Below are positions 9,107 to 16,205 of a stretch of 33,649 nucleotides of DNA, piece after piece (position 1 is the first letter of the stretch; each line of letters begins with the position of its first letter). Source of the stretch: Acidobacteriota bacterium (GTDB taxonomy: Bacteria; Acidobacteriota; Thermoanaerobaculia; UBA5066; Gp7-AA6); the NCBI GenBank assembly GCA_003222385.1, contig QHVV01000047.1, positions 12,576 to 46,224 of the forward strand, read 5' to 3'. The translations under genes were made by a program, and so were the position numbers. The notes beneath the pieces are model-generated. The model saw only the letters and a list, made by a program, of their open reading frames with translations. It was not told the DNA's origin and did no database searches.

Positions 9107-10283
9107 ACCGGCCCCCGCCCGACGCCTCCGACCGGTTGGCGGCGGCGTTCCGCGGTTCCGACCTCGGTCCGATCGCTCAGAAAATCCTTTCGGGGGAGCG
9201 CCTTTCCTTCGAAGACGGCGTGCGGCTCTTCGAGAGCCGCGACTTTCTCGGGTTGGGACGCCTCGCGAACCACGTCCGCGAAAGGCGCCACGGCAACGCC
9301 GCCTTCTACAACGTCAACCGCTATCTCAACCCGACGAACCTGTGCTGGGTCGACTGCGCCCTGTGCGCGTGGGCCAAGAAAGTGAACGAGCCGGGGGGCT
9401 ACGAGCTCGCGATCGACGAGTGCGTCGAGGAGGCGGGACGCGGATACAGCGAAGCGGTCACCGAGTTTCACGTCGTCGGCGGGCTCCATCCAACGTGGCC
9501 TTACGGCTACTACACGGGCCTCCTCCGCGCGCTAAAGAAGCGGTTCCCGAGGTGCATTTGAAGGCGTTCACGATGGTCGAGCTCGACTGGATCGCCCACG
9601 TCGGCCGGCGGCAGGTCGCCGACGCGATCCGCGACCTGCGCGAGGCCGGGATGGACTCCTGCCCCGGCGGCGGAGCCGAAATCTTCGAGCGGCGGGTCCG
9701 GGACGTCATCTGCAGGAACAAGATTTCGGGGGAGAGGTGGCTGGAGATCGCGCGGGAGTGCCATGCCCAGGGGGTCCGCACGAACGCGACGATGCTGTAC
9801 GGACACGTCGAGACGATCGAGGACCGCGTGGACCACCTCCTGCGCCTTCGCGAGCTGCAGGACGAGACCAGCGGCTTCACCGGGTTGATCCCGCTCGCCT
9901 TCCATCCCGAGAACACTCCCCTCTCGTATCTGCCGGCGACCTCCGGTCAGCTCGATCTCCGGGTGATCGCGGTCTCGAGGCTCCTCCTCGACAACTTCCC
10001 GCACGTCAAGGCGTACTGGATCCAGATCGGCACGAAGCTGGCGCAGGTGGCCCTCTTCTTCGGCGCGGACGACCTCGTCGGGACCGTCGTCGACGAGACG
10101 ATCACGCACGCCGCGGGAGCGACGACCGCGTCGGGCATGAGCCGGACGGAATTCGAGTCGCTCATCCGGGAGTCGGGCCGCGAGCCGTTCGAGCGCGACG
10201 CCGAATACCGGCGGGTCGTGCGCGGCCCCGGCTCGAGCCCGGTTCCGCGCGAACCTTCCCCCGGCGTTTCCGTTTCCGTTTGA
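9103..10283 (+). CDS. mqnE: Aminofutalosine synthase MqnE (radical SAM), broken by one frameshift
   Basis: MqnE is the radical SAM enzyme that joins 3-[(1-carboxyvinyl)oxy]benzoate and SAM to give aminofutalosine, the second step of the futalosine route to menaquinone. The start is taken as TTG at 9103, overlapping the previous TGA. Residues 81-88 hold the 4Fe-4S motif CX3CX2C (CWVDCALC) after FYNVNRYLNPTN. The second half contains KAFTMVELD, PGGGAEIFERRVRD, TNATMLYGHVET and IPLAFHPENTPL, which separate MqnE from MqnC and CofH. Frame one ends RFPRC-stop at 9561; frame two continues VHLKAF. The junction near 9551-9553 reads AGGTG where AGGGTG would restore the frame, and the span is one base short of a multiple of three. 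Corrected length is about 393 residues. Confidence 0.9.
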
Positions 10284-11230
10284 CCCGAGCCCGTTCCGCC
10301 GGCGTTCTCCTTCTCCTCGCCCTCGCTCTTCCGAGCGCCTGCCGGACGTCGGGATATCGCACCAAGCCGCGGATCGCTGTGGTCGACGGAGATCCGGTCG
10401 TCCAGATGGCTTCTCCCGCGACGTTCCGGTCGGCCGCCGATCCGCGCCGCGTCTCCGCGGCGGAGCACTCCCATCCACCCGGAGGGAAAGCACGACTGCT
10501 GGGGCTCGAGATCGCCGGAGTCGTCGTGGGTTATCCCATCGGCCTCCTCGATCGAGCCGAGGTGATCGACGACCAGGCGGCGGACCGGGCATGGGTCGTC
10601 GCCCGCTGCGCGCTCACGCACGTGGCGGCCGTCTTCGATCGGTCGGTCGACGGCCGGAAGCTGACGTTCGAGAACTCCGGGGCGCTCTGGCGGGACACGC
10701 TGGTCCTGAAGGACCGCGAGACCGGCACGTACTGGTCCGCGGCGACGGGCCTCGGCCTCGCGGGGCCGCTGGCCGGCCGGCGCCTCGACGCGATTCCCGC
10801 CGCGTACACGGATGCGGCGGCCTGGCGCCGCGCCTTTCCGGAATCGCTCTACCCCGACCTCGGCCTTCCCACCTCCGTGCCGCTCTCCATGCGGATCTAC
10901 GGCGCCTCTCCCTGGCAGGGCGTTTCCGGGCAGAAGACGAGCGACCGACGGCACCCCGCGAAGAAGGAGCTCCTTTCGGTGGCGGCGGGAGACGAGGCCC
11001 TCGCGTTCAATCCGGAGGAGGTCCGCCGGCGCGGCCCGGTGCACGCGACGCTCCGCGGCCGGTCGATCTCGATCGAATGGGATCCCGCCCGACGGGCCGT
11101 CCGAGCCTGGACCACACCTCCCGAAAAGCGCCGAGAGCTCGCGGTCGTGCCGATGTACTGGTTTGCCCTCGTCCGGCACTTCGCGGTCGTCCGAACATTT
11201 CCGGCGCCCGAACGAACTCCCGAGAAGTAG
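10280..11230 (+). CDS. DUF3179 domain protein, probable lipoprotein
   Basis: Start taken as TTG at 10280 overlapping the mqnE stop (TTGA), giving 316 residues. The N-terminus LTRARSAGVLLLLALALPSAC is a signal peptide ending in a cysteine; the lipobox is non-canonical (Pro at -3). The central part matches DUF3179: DRSVDGRKLTFENSGALWRD, LKDRETGTYWSAATG and AGPLAGRRLDAIPA, preceded by IAGVVVGYPIGLLDRAEVIDD. The function of DUF3179 proteins is unknown. It follows mqnE without a gap, so it is probably in the same transcript, though a role in menaquinone synthesis is not implied. The track ORF starting at 9737 reaches back into mqnE and should be trimmed. Confidence 0.82.
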   Translation: MTRARSAGVLLLLALALPSACRTSGYRTKPRIAVVDGDPVVQMASPATFRSAADPRRVSAAEHSHPPGGKARLLGLEIAGVVVGYPIGLLDRAEVIDDQAADRAWVVARCALTHVAAVFDRSVDGRKLTFENSGALWRDTLVLKDRETGTYWSAATGLGLAGPLAGRRLDAIPAAYTDAAAWRRAFPESLYPDLGLPTSVPLSMRIYGASPWQGVSGQKTSDRRHPAKKELLSVAAGDEALAFNPEEVRRRGPVHATLRGRSISIEWDPARRAVRAWTTPPEKRRELAVVPMYWFALVRHFAVVRTFPAPERTPEK

Positions 11231-11248
11231 ACTCGCGCGCAACAGCCA

Positions 11249-11256
11249 GCGAAAGG
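11249..11256 (+). promoter_or_regulatory. Strong Shine-Dalgarno for the DUF1264 gene
   Basis: GAAAGGAGGG lies just upstream of the ATG at 11265. It fixes that start rather than the far upstream start of the 355-residue track ORF, which is out of frame with the DUF3179 gene it overlaps. The coordinates of the motif are approximate. Confidence 0.6.
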
Positions 11257-11264
11257 AGGGCGCG

Positions 11265-11879
11265 ATGTCCCGAACTCATGGAATCCTCGGTTTTCTCGGT
11301 ATTCTCGTCGCCGTTTCCGCTCCCGCGATCGGACAACAGCCCACACCGACCATGGCGGAAACTCCCGCCGCGCCCGTCACGCCCGCCGTGGCGGCGGCCA
11401 TGCCGGCCGGCCCGGCAGACGGCCACACGATCCACGTGACGGCCCCGCACGTCGTCGCGGGAAAGGTGATGGGCCCGTACCATCACTACTGCAAGGTCCT
11501 CTCTCCCGAACCGGTGATCGAGTGTCTCTGTTACCTCTCCGACGAGCCCAACGCCCGGCTCGAACAGGTCGAGTACATCCTGGCGAAGTCCATCACGCGC
11601 AACGGAGCGGTGACGCTCGCGAACTGGAACAAGAACTGGCACGATCACAAGCAGGAGATCGCGACCGGGCGCGTCCAGGTCCTCGACATGTCGCCCGAGA
11701 AGGCGAAGGAAGTGGCCGACCTCGTCTCGACGACCGACGGAATCATCTTCCACCTCTGGTCGCACGACGCGAAAGCTCCGAGCGGAAACGTCGTCATCGC
11801 ACAGTCGGTGGGGCACGTGAACCTGACCGCGGCCGAGCTCAAGAAGGGCGCGGAGGAGAAACCGCCCGCGCACCCGTAA
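11265..11879 (+). CDS. Exported DUF1264 (oil-body-associated-protein-like) protein
   Basis: A 204-residue protein starting at an ATG behind a strong AAGGAGG site. The N-terminus GILGFLGILVAVSAPAIG is a signal peptide, followed by a Pro/Ala-rich linker (residues 25-50). The core matches my recollection of the DUF1264 family, known from plant oil-body-associated proteins and bacterial relatives: PYHHYCKVL (His73-Cys76), a second cysteine pair CLC near 87-89, SDEPNARLEQVEYILAKSI, and WHDHKQEIATGRVQV. The conserved His and Cys residues could bind a metal, but the biochemical role is not established. It lies 34 bases after the DUF3179 gene and may share its transcript. A hairpin follows directly. 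Confidence 0.8.
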   Translation: MSRTHGILGFLGILVAVSAPAIGQQPTPTMAETPAAPVTPAVAAAMPAGPADGHTIHVTAPHVVAGKVMGPYHHYCKVLSPEPVIECLCYLSDEPNARLEQVEYILAKSITRNGAVTLANWNKNWHDHKQEIATGRVQVLDMSPEKAKEVADLVSTTDGIIFHLWSHDAKAPSGNVVIAQSVGHVNLTAAELKKGAEEKPPAHP

Positions 11880-11899
11880 AACTGACGGGATGAAGAATG

Positions 11900-11923
11900 A
11901 CGGGCCCCGTTTCCGGGGCCCGT
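11900..11923. terminator. Convergent hairpin terminator
   Basis: A perfect 10-base stem (ACGGGCCCCG / CGGGGCCCGT) with a TTTC loop sits between two converging genes ending at 11879 and 11930. There is no long U-run on the plus side; on the minus side it is followed by a T-rich stretch (TCATTCTTCATC). It probably acts in both directions. Confidence 0.75.
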
Positions 11924-11929
11924 CCGGTC

Positions 11930-12616
11930 TCAACCCCCCGGCCGATTTTTTCCGGACTCCGACGGCTTCGTCCAGACGTCGGGCGGCGTGATCCGCGTGC
12001 GGCGATCCGCCTCTTCCGTCGCCTCGTCGATCGCGGCGGAGATGCGCGCCGCGACCCCGGCCTCGTCCGCGTCTCTCGGCACGGGAAACGGCGCACCGTA
12101 CAGGACGACGTTCTTGGAAAAGGGCGCGGGCAGCAGATAGCGATCCCACGAGGCGAGGAAACGCGGCCGCGCGCTCGATGAGGTGATCGGCAGGATCCAT
12201 CCTCCGGTCAGCCGAGCGAGTTGAACGATGCCGGGCTGTACCTGCCGCGGCGGGCCGGTCGGGCCGTCGACGGTCAGCGCTGCCGCGCGTCCGGAGCGGA
12301 CGAGGCGCACCATTTCCCGCAGCGCCTGCGAGCCGCCGCGCGTGGAAGAGCCCCGCACGACCGAGTAACCGTTGGATTCGAGCCAGCCCGCGATGATCTC
12401 TCCGTCCTTCGAACGGGAGGCCATCGTCACGATGCCTTCGTTCCGGTGCGCCTGGATCGAAAGGAACATCCGTCCGTGCCAGAGCGCGAAGAGGATCGGG
12501 ACGCTCCGGGCCTTCAAATCCAGGTAGCGATCGAAGTGGATCCTCTCGACGGTGAGCGTCGCCCGGTGGAGAGAAACGGCCGCGCCCGCGAGTCGGGAAA
12601 GGATTCCCCGAGCCAC
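11930..12616 (-). CDS. DUF374 lysophospholipid acyltransferase-like protein
   Basis: A 228-residue protein starting at a GTG (12616), three bases after the serine hydrolase stop. Family blocks of DUF374, related to the LpxL/PlsC acyltransferases, are clear: ILFALWHGRMFLSIQAHRNEG with the catalytic-type His, MASRSKDGEIIAGWLESNGY, VVRGSSTRGGSQALREMV, and LTVDGPTGPPRQVQPGIVQLARLTG. Members sit at the inner membrane and probably acylate a lipid or lipid A precursor; the exact substrate is unknown. It is the last gene of the oxidase-headed minus-strand run, which may be coincidental positioning. It ends next to the convergent hairpin. Confidence 0.87.
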   Translation of the reverse strand: MARGILSRLAGAAVSLHRATLTVERIHFDRYLDLKARSVPILFALWHGRMFLSIQAHRNEGIVTMASRSKDGEIIAGWLESNGYSVVRGSSTRGGSQALREMVRLVRSGRAAALTVDGPTGPPRQVQPGIVQLARLTGGWILPITSSSARPRFLASWDRYLLPAPFSKNVVLYGAPFPVPRDADEAGVAARISAAIDEATEEADRRTRITPPDVWTKPSESGKNRPGG

Positions 12617-12619
12617 GCC

Positions 12620-13588
12620 CTACCGGACGGCCGGAGCCGCGACGAGAAGAGAACCGACCTTCTCGTAGATCCGAGGGATGACGCCGGGCACCGTCCGCAC
12701 GCCTTTAGTGAAAGCGGCGATCACGAAGTCCGAACCGTTCGGAAGAACAGCGCGCGCCACCAGGTGGTGATAGTCGTATGCGTCGCCCGACTTCGACCAG
12801 ATGCGCGTGCCCGCCGGCAGCTTTTTCCCGGCGAGCCGGGCGTCCTCGAGCTCGAGGTCGTCGTACGGCTTCTCGGACGTGATGTCGCGAGCGAGCAGGC
12901 CGAGCATTTCCTGCGTCCCGGCGGCCCCGACGATCTCGCCCCGCGCGATCTCCTTGAACAGGCGGGCGACGTCGTCCGGCGTGAAGCGGTTGCGGTTGCG
13001 GCCTCCGTCCCGGAAGATCTGCTCGCGCCCGTAGGCGTCTTCGCAGAAGGTCTTCTGGTTCGCGTTGAAGTCACCGTAGCCGCGGGCGAGGAAGAACCGG
13101 TTCATGGCGTTTCGCCGTTTCTTCCACTTCTCCCACTTGCGCGCGCTCGTGATCTCCGGCCCGGACGTGGTGTCGGTGATCGCGTCCACGACGAAGCCCG
13201 TCGCGTCGTTCGAAGAAACCGTGATCATGTCGTGGACGGCGCGCACGATCTCCGGGGTGTCCTTCAAGCGGCCGGCTTCCTTCTCGCTCTCGTAGTAGAC
13301 GAGGTAAAACGCCTTGACGACCGAGGCCGGGTAATAGGCGACGTTTCCGCGGTACGAGCCGGCGGCGAGCGCGCCCCCGGAGCGCGGCGCGAGGTCGATG
13401 ACCGAGATCGAAAGCCCTTCGGGGGTCAACCCCGCCGATCCGAACTCGGCGACCACTTCGGCAGCGATCCGGGCGAGAGCGCTGTCGAGCTCCGGCAATC
13501 GCTCGATCTGAGCGCTGCGGGGCATTTCCGCCGCGCGGAGAAAAGTCGAAAGGAAGAAGAGGAGAAGAACGGAGACGGTCCGCGTCAG
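12620..13588 (-). CDS. Exported penicillin-binding-type serine hydrolase (beta-lactamase-like fold)
   Basis: The only start that leaves a sensible signal peptide (LTRTVSVLLLFFLSTFLRAAE) is a CTG at 13588 overlapping the upstream TGA as CTGA, giving 322 residues. The first ATG of the track ORF lies inside the upstream gene in another frame. Catalytic motifs of the serine beta-lactamase/DD-peptidase fold are visible: SVVK (Ser89, Lys92) in YYPASVVKAFYL, SSN at 125-127 in TVSSNDATG, and KSG in TRIWSKSGDAYDYHH. No class A ELNxxxP-type omega-loop motif was found, so I call it a serine hydrolase and not a resistance enzyme. It probably acts in the periplasm on a peptide or ester, possibly in wall metabolism. 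Confidence 0.8.
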   Translation of the reverse strand: MTRTVSVLLLFFLSTFLRAAEMPRSAQIERLPELDSALARIAAEVVAEFGSAGLTPEGLSISVIDLAPRSGGALAAGSYRGNVAYYPASVVKAFYLVYYESEKEAGRLKDTPEIVRAVHDMITVSSNDATGFVVDAITDTTSGPEITSARKWEKWKKRRNAMNRFFLARGYGDFNANQKTFCEDAYGREQIFRDGGRNRNRFTPDDVARLFKEIARGEIVGAAGTQEMLGLLARDITSEKPYDDLELEDARLAGKKLPAGTRIWSKSGDAYDYHHLVARAVLPNGSDFVIAAFTKGVRTVPGVIPRIYEKVGSLLVAAPAVR

Positions 13589-13878
13589 GATCGCGCTCCG
13601 CGCGAGTCCGGGACGAGGCGACCGACCCCGGTCGGGAGCGCCGCGCGCTCGCGCCGTCTCCGCCGGACGATCAGGAACGCGACCGTGCCGACGGCGGTCC
13701 ACGGCACCGCGATCAGGAGCAGGATCGAATAGTAGAAGCCGCGACCGAGAGAAGCGGACCCGCCCGGGTACTCGCCGTCCGAGGTGGCGTCCTTGCAGAG
13801 CGGACACGCGGAGAGCGCCGCGGGCAGTACCAGGGCGGCGAGCAGGAGGACGGCCGCGACGCGCACGCTCGGGCTCAC
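13585..13878 (-). CDS. Small CPLC-motif membrane protein of the oxidase operon
   Basis: 97 residues from a GTG start, ten bases after the DUF420 gene. The N-terminus is a signal peptide with a good lipobox (LSAC, Cys25) immediately followed by PLC, giving CPLCKDA. A single transmembrane segment (YYSILLLIAVPWTAVGTVAF) follows, then an Arg-rich cytoplasmic tail. The paired cysteines at the outer membrane face, next to a copper oxidase, suggest copper or redox handling, but this is inference and I know no assigned function. Its stop overlaps the inferred CTG start of the serine hydrolase. Confidence 0.75.
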   Translation of the reverse strand: MSPSVRVAAVLLLAALVLPAALSACPLCKDATSDGEYPGGSASLGRGFYYSILLLIAVPWTAVGTVAFLIVRRRRRERAALPTGVGRLVPDSRGARS

Positions 13879-13888
13879 GGAGGCGATG

Positions 13889-14314
13889 CTACCGAAACGG
13901 CCCGCGGCCGTAAAGGTGGTAGAGCATCACGTAGACGACGACGCCGGTGACCGAGACGTAGAGCCAGACCGGGAACGTCCACTTCGCGATGCGGCGGTGC
14001 TTGTCGTCGAATCGCTTCAGCCCGAGGTACAGCGTCCTCAGCACCAGGGGGAGGACCAGGATCGCCAGCAGCGTGTGGGAGCCGAGGATCGCGAAGTAGA
14101 TCGAGCGGACGGGCCCCACGCCGGCAAAGCGGACGGAACCCACGCGGGCGTGATAGGCCAGGTACGACACGAGGAAACAGGCGGATGTCCCGGCCGCGGC
14201 AAGCATCCAACGCCGGTGGCGTTCGATCTCGAGGCGTCGGATCGCCCGGTACGCGACGAGGAGGAACACGGCGCTGGCCGCGTTCAACGTCGCATTGATC
14301 GTCGGATGGATCAG
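13889..14314 (-). CDS. DUF420 membrane protein
   Basis: 141 residues, four hydrophobic segments. The sequence INATLNAASAVFLLVAYRAIRR, HRRWMLAA, SYLAYHARVGSVRF, ILGSHTLLAILVLPL, and RRIAKWTFPVWLYVSVTGVVVYVMLYHLYG matches DUF420 throughout. DUF420 genes commonly accompany cytochrome oxidase genes and are proposed to help oxidase assembly, though the exact step is not settled. The start is inferred as CTG at 14314 overlapping the ctaE TGA (CTGA); the only other in-frame NTG (TTG ten codons later) would remove conserved residues. The track ORF start at 14830 lies within ctaE in another frame. Confidence 0.87.
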   Translation of the reverse strand: MIHPTINATLNAASAVFLLVAYRAIRRLEIERHRRWMLAAAGTSACFLVSYLAYHARVGSVRFAGVGPVRSIYFAILGSHTLLAILVLPLVLRTLYLGLKRFDDKHRRIAKWTFPVWLYVSVTGVVVYVMLYHLYGRGPFR

Positions 14315-14910
14315 AAAAGGTAAATGATCGTGAAGAGGATGATCCAGACGAGATCGACGAAATGCCAGTAGAGGCCGATCGTTTCGACCCCCTGGTGGTG
14401 GGCCTGCGTGTACTTTCCGAGAAACGCCTTCCCCGTAACGAACGACATGCAGACGACGCCACAGAACACGTGGAAGCCGTGAAAGCCGGTCGTCGTGTAG
14501 AAGACGGACCCGAAGAGGGAGACGTGGGGGTTGAAGCCTTCGTGAAGCAGGTGGCGGTACTCGTAGGCCTGGATCGAGAGAAAAGTCGCGCCGAAGAGGA
14601 GGGTGAGCGACAGGAAGAGCTTCAGCTTCCGGAGATCCCCGTCGCGGACGGAGGCGAGGGCCTTGACCATCGTCACGGATGAGCAGATGAGGATGAACGT
14701 GTTGAACGCGGTCAGCCAGATGTTGAGCGTGTTGCCGGGGTGCGGCCAGGTGGGGCTCGCGAACCGCAGCACGATGTAGGACCCGATGAGCCCGGTGAAG
14801 AACATGACCTCGGAACAGAGGAAGACCCACATCCCCATCTTGTCGTGGGGAATCCCGGTCGCCGACGGAGGCTCGAGCGCGTGTTCGTGCGCGATCGCGT
14901 GGTTCGCCAT
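14311..14910 (-). CDS. ctaE: Cytochrome c oxidase subunit III
   Basis: 199 residues, the five-helix short form of subunit III found in many bacterial aa3 and related oxidases. Recognisable blocks are KMGMWVFLCSEVMFFTGLIGSYIVLR, a helix with NTFILICSSVTMVKAL, LGATFLSIQAYEYRHLL, FYTTTGFHGFHVFCGVVCM and TIGLYWHFVDLVWIILF. The conserved Glu of helix 1 (LCSEVMFF) and HFVD near the end are present. Subunit III stabilises the catalytic core and supports proton uptake. It follows subunit IV by nine bases and overlaps DUF420. Confidence 0.95.
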   Translation of the reverse strand: MANHAIAHEHALEPPSATGIPHDKMGMWVFLCSEVMFFTGLIGSYIVLRFASPTWPHPGNTLNIWLTAFNTFILICSSVTMVKALASVRDGDLRKLKLFLSLTLLFGATFLSIQAYEYRHLLHEGFNPHVSLFGSVFYTTTGFHGFHVFCGVVCMSFVTGKAFLGKYTQAHHQGVETIGLYWHFVDLVWIILFTIIYLF

Positions 14911-14919
14911 CGTCTGCCT

Positions 14920-15198
14920 CTAGGGCCTCGGGAGGACGTGCTCGCCGATCCCGACGGAGACCAGGATGGCTCCGAGGATCAGCGTCGACGCGACGATCAC
15001 GCCGAGGCTCTTCCTTTCGAACTTCAGGTGCATGAAGTACAGGGCGACCAGCAGCGCCTTGAAACCGGCGAGCGAAACGAGCCCCAGGATCAGGATCGGC
15101 CGCGGGACCTTGAGGGTCGAATACCCGACCTCCACGACCGTCACGGAGAGGAGAATCCAGAAGATCCCCATGTAGTTCGGGTGCTTGTGCTCGGTCAT
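14920..15198 (-). CDS. Cytochrome c oxidase subunit IV (prokaryotic type)
   Basis: 92 residues from ATG MTEHKHPNYMGIF, which is residue 101 of the track ORF; the upstream Arg/Ser-rich part is a shadow. Three transmembrane segments can be seen (GIFWILLSVTVVEVGYS, ILILGLVSLAGFKALLVALYF, SLGVIVASTLILGAILVSVGI). The middle helix ends in ALYFMHLKFER, the signature of the prokaryotic COX4 family. It is a small structural subunit of the oxidase. It lies between the 38-residue peptide and ctaE, consistent with one transcript. Confidence 0.9.
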   Translation of the reverse strand: MTEHKHPNYMGIFWILLSVTVVEVGYSTLKVPRPILILGLVSLAGFKALLVALYFMHLKFERKSLGVIVASTLILGAILVSVGIGEHVLPRP

Positions 15199-15206
15199 GG
15201 CGCCTC

Positions 15207-15323
15207 CTACGTCTGCGCCCGCGAAATGATGAACAGGATCGAACCCACGAAGAGGGCCGCCGCCACGAGAACCAGGAAGAGGAGCACCCGCCGGTTGGCT
15301 CGGGTGGGGGCGGCGGCGTTCAC
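15207..15323 (-). CDS. 38-residue single-helix membrane peptide
   Basis: Too short for the track, but it is the tail of the in-frame ORF 15207-15995. A GTG start overlaps the ctaB TGA as GTGA, and the stop falls eight bases before the subunit IV start. The product has a basic N-terminus (PTRANRRVL), one strong transmembrane helix (LLFLVLVAAALFVGSILFII) and a short outer tail. Its size and location recall tiny accessory subunits of terminal oxidases. No family assigned. Confidence 0.65.
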   Translation of the reverse strand: MNAAAPTRANRRVLLFLVLVAAALFVGSILFIISRAQT

Positions 15324-16204
15324 CGGTCGAGCACCATGAGGCCGAGCAGCGCCGGGAGGTACAAAACCGAAACCAGGAAGACGATCCGGGCCGCCTGGAC
15401 GGATCGCTTGACCGCGAAGACGACGGAGCAGCCGACGAAGACCGCCCCGAGCCCGAGGGCGCTCCAGAGGTAGCCCGGCCCCGCCGCAGCAAAGGCACCG
15501 GCGGCGAGCGTCACCGGAATGAGCGCCGCCGCGTAAGCCACGGTCTGGCGGGCCGTGGACTTCCCGTCCGGGTCGGTCACCGGCAGCATCGGGAAGCCCC
15601 CGCGCGCGTAGTCGTCCCGGTAGATCCATGCGATCGAAAGGAAGTGCGGGAGCTGCCAGAGGAACAGCACCGCGAAGAGCGCCCAGGCCTCGCGGCCGAG
15701 CGCTCCGCGCGCCGCGGCCCATCCCATCATCGGCGGAATGGCGCCGGGTACGGCACCGACGAGCGTGCAGAGCGAGGTCACGCGCTTCAACGGCGTGTAG
15801 ACGAGAACGTAGCTCGCGAGCGAGATGGCGGCGAGCAGCGCGGTCAACCCGTTTACGGAGCCGGCGAGGAGCGCGATTCCGACGCCGGAGATCGCGAGCC
15901 CGAACGCGAGCGCGTCCGTCGGGGCGAGGCGGCCCGAGGGAAGCGGCCTCGAGCGGGTCCGCGCCATCCGCGCGTCCGCGTCTCTCTCCGCCCACTGGTT
16001 GAGCGCCGACGCGCCGCCCGACACGAACGCGGTCCCCACGAGCAGAGAAAGGAAGACCGCGGGATGGAACGACGGCCCGACCGCGAGCGCATACCCGACC
16101 GCCGTCGTCACCAGGACGAGAAAGGTGATCCGCGGCTTCGTCAGCTCGACGAAGTCGGAGATGCGCGCGGGCGACGCGGCGATCGCGGTTCCGGCTACTT
16201 GCAC
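15320..16204 (-). CDS. ctaB: Protoheme IX farnesyltransferase (haem O synthase)
   Basis: 294 residues from a GTG start one base after the ctaA stop. It is a UbiA-superfamily integral membrane enzyme that adds a farnesyl group to haem B, making haem O for the oxidase. Seen are FVELTKPRITFLVLVTTAVGY, the first Asp-rich motif NQWAERDADARMARTRSRPLPSG, VYTPLKRVTSLCTLVGAVPGAIPPMMGW, WQLPHFLSIAWIYRDDYARGGFPMLPV with the second Asp-rich motif, and about nine helices. Also called cyoE. It acts immediately before CtaA in haem A synthesis, and the two genes are adjacent. Confidence 0.95.
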   Translation of the reverse strand: MQVAGTAIAASPARISDFVELTKPRITFLVLVTTAVGYALAVGPSFHPAVFLSLLVGTAFVSGGASALNQWAERDADARMARTRSRPLPSGRLAPTDALAFGLAISGVGIALLAGSVNGLTALLAAISLASYVLVYTPLKRVTSLCTLVGAVPGAIPPMMGWAAARGALGREAWALFAVLFLWQLPHFLSIAWIYRDDYARGGFPMLPVTDPDGKSTARQTVAYAAALIPVTLAAGAFAAAGPGYLWSALGLGAVFVGCSVVFAVKRSVQAARIVFLVSVLYLPALLGLMVLDR

Positions 16205-16205
16205 G

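Noticed and set aside
9545-9560. Programmed frameshifting in mqnE
   Set aside because: No slippery heptamer or downstream pseudoknot was seen; a missing G in a short run is simpler.
12620-13588. Class A beta-lactamase
   Set aside because: SxxK, SxN and KSG are present but no ELNxxxP-type omega loop was found; the general fold call is safer.
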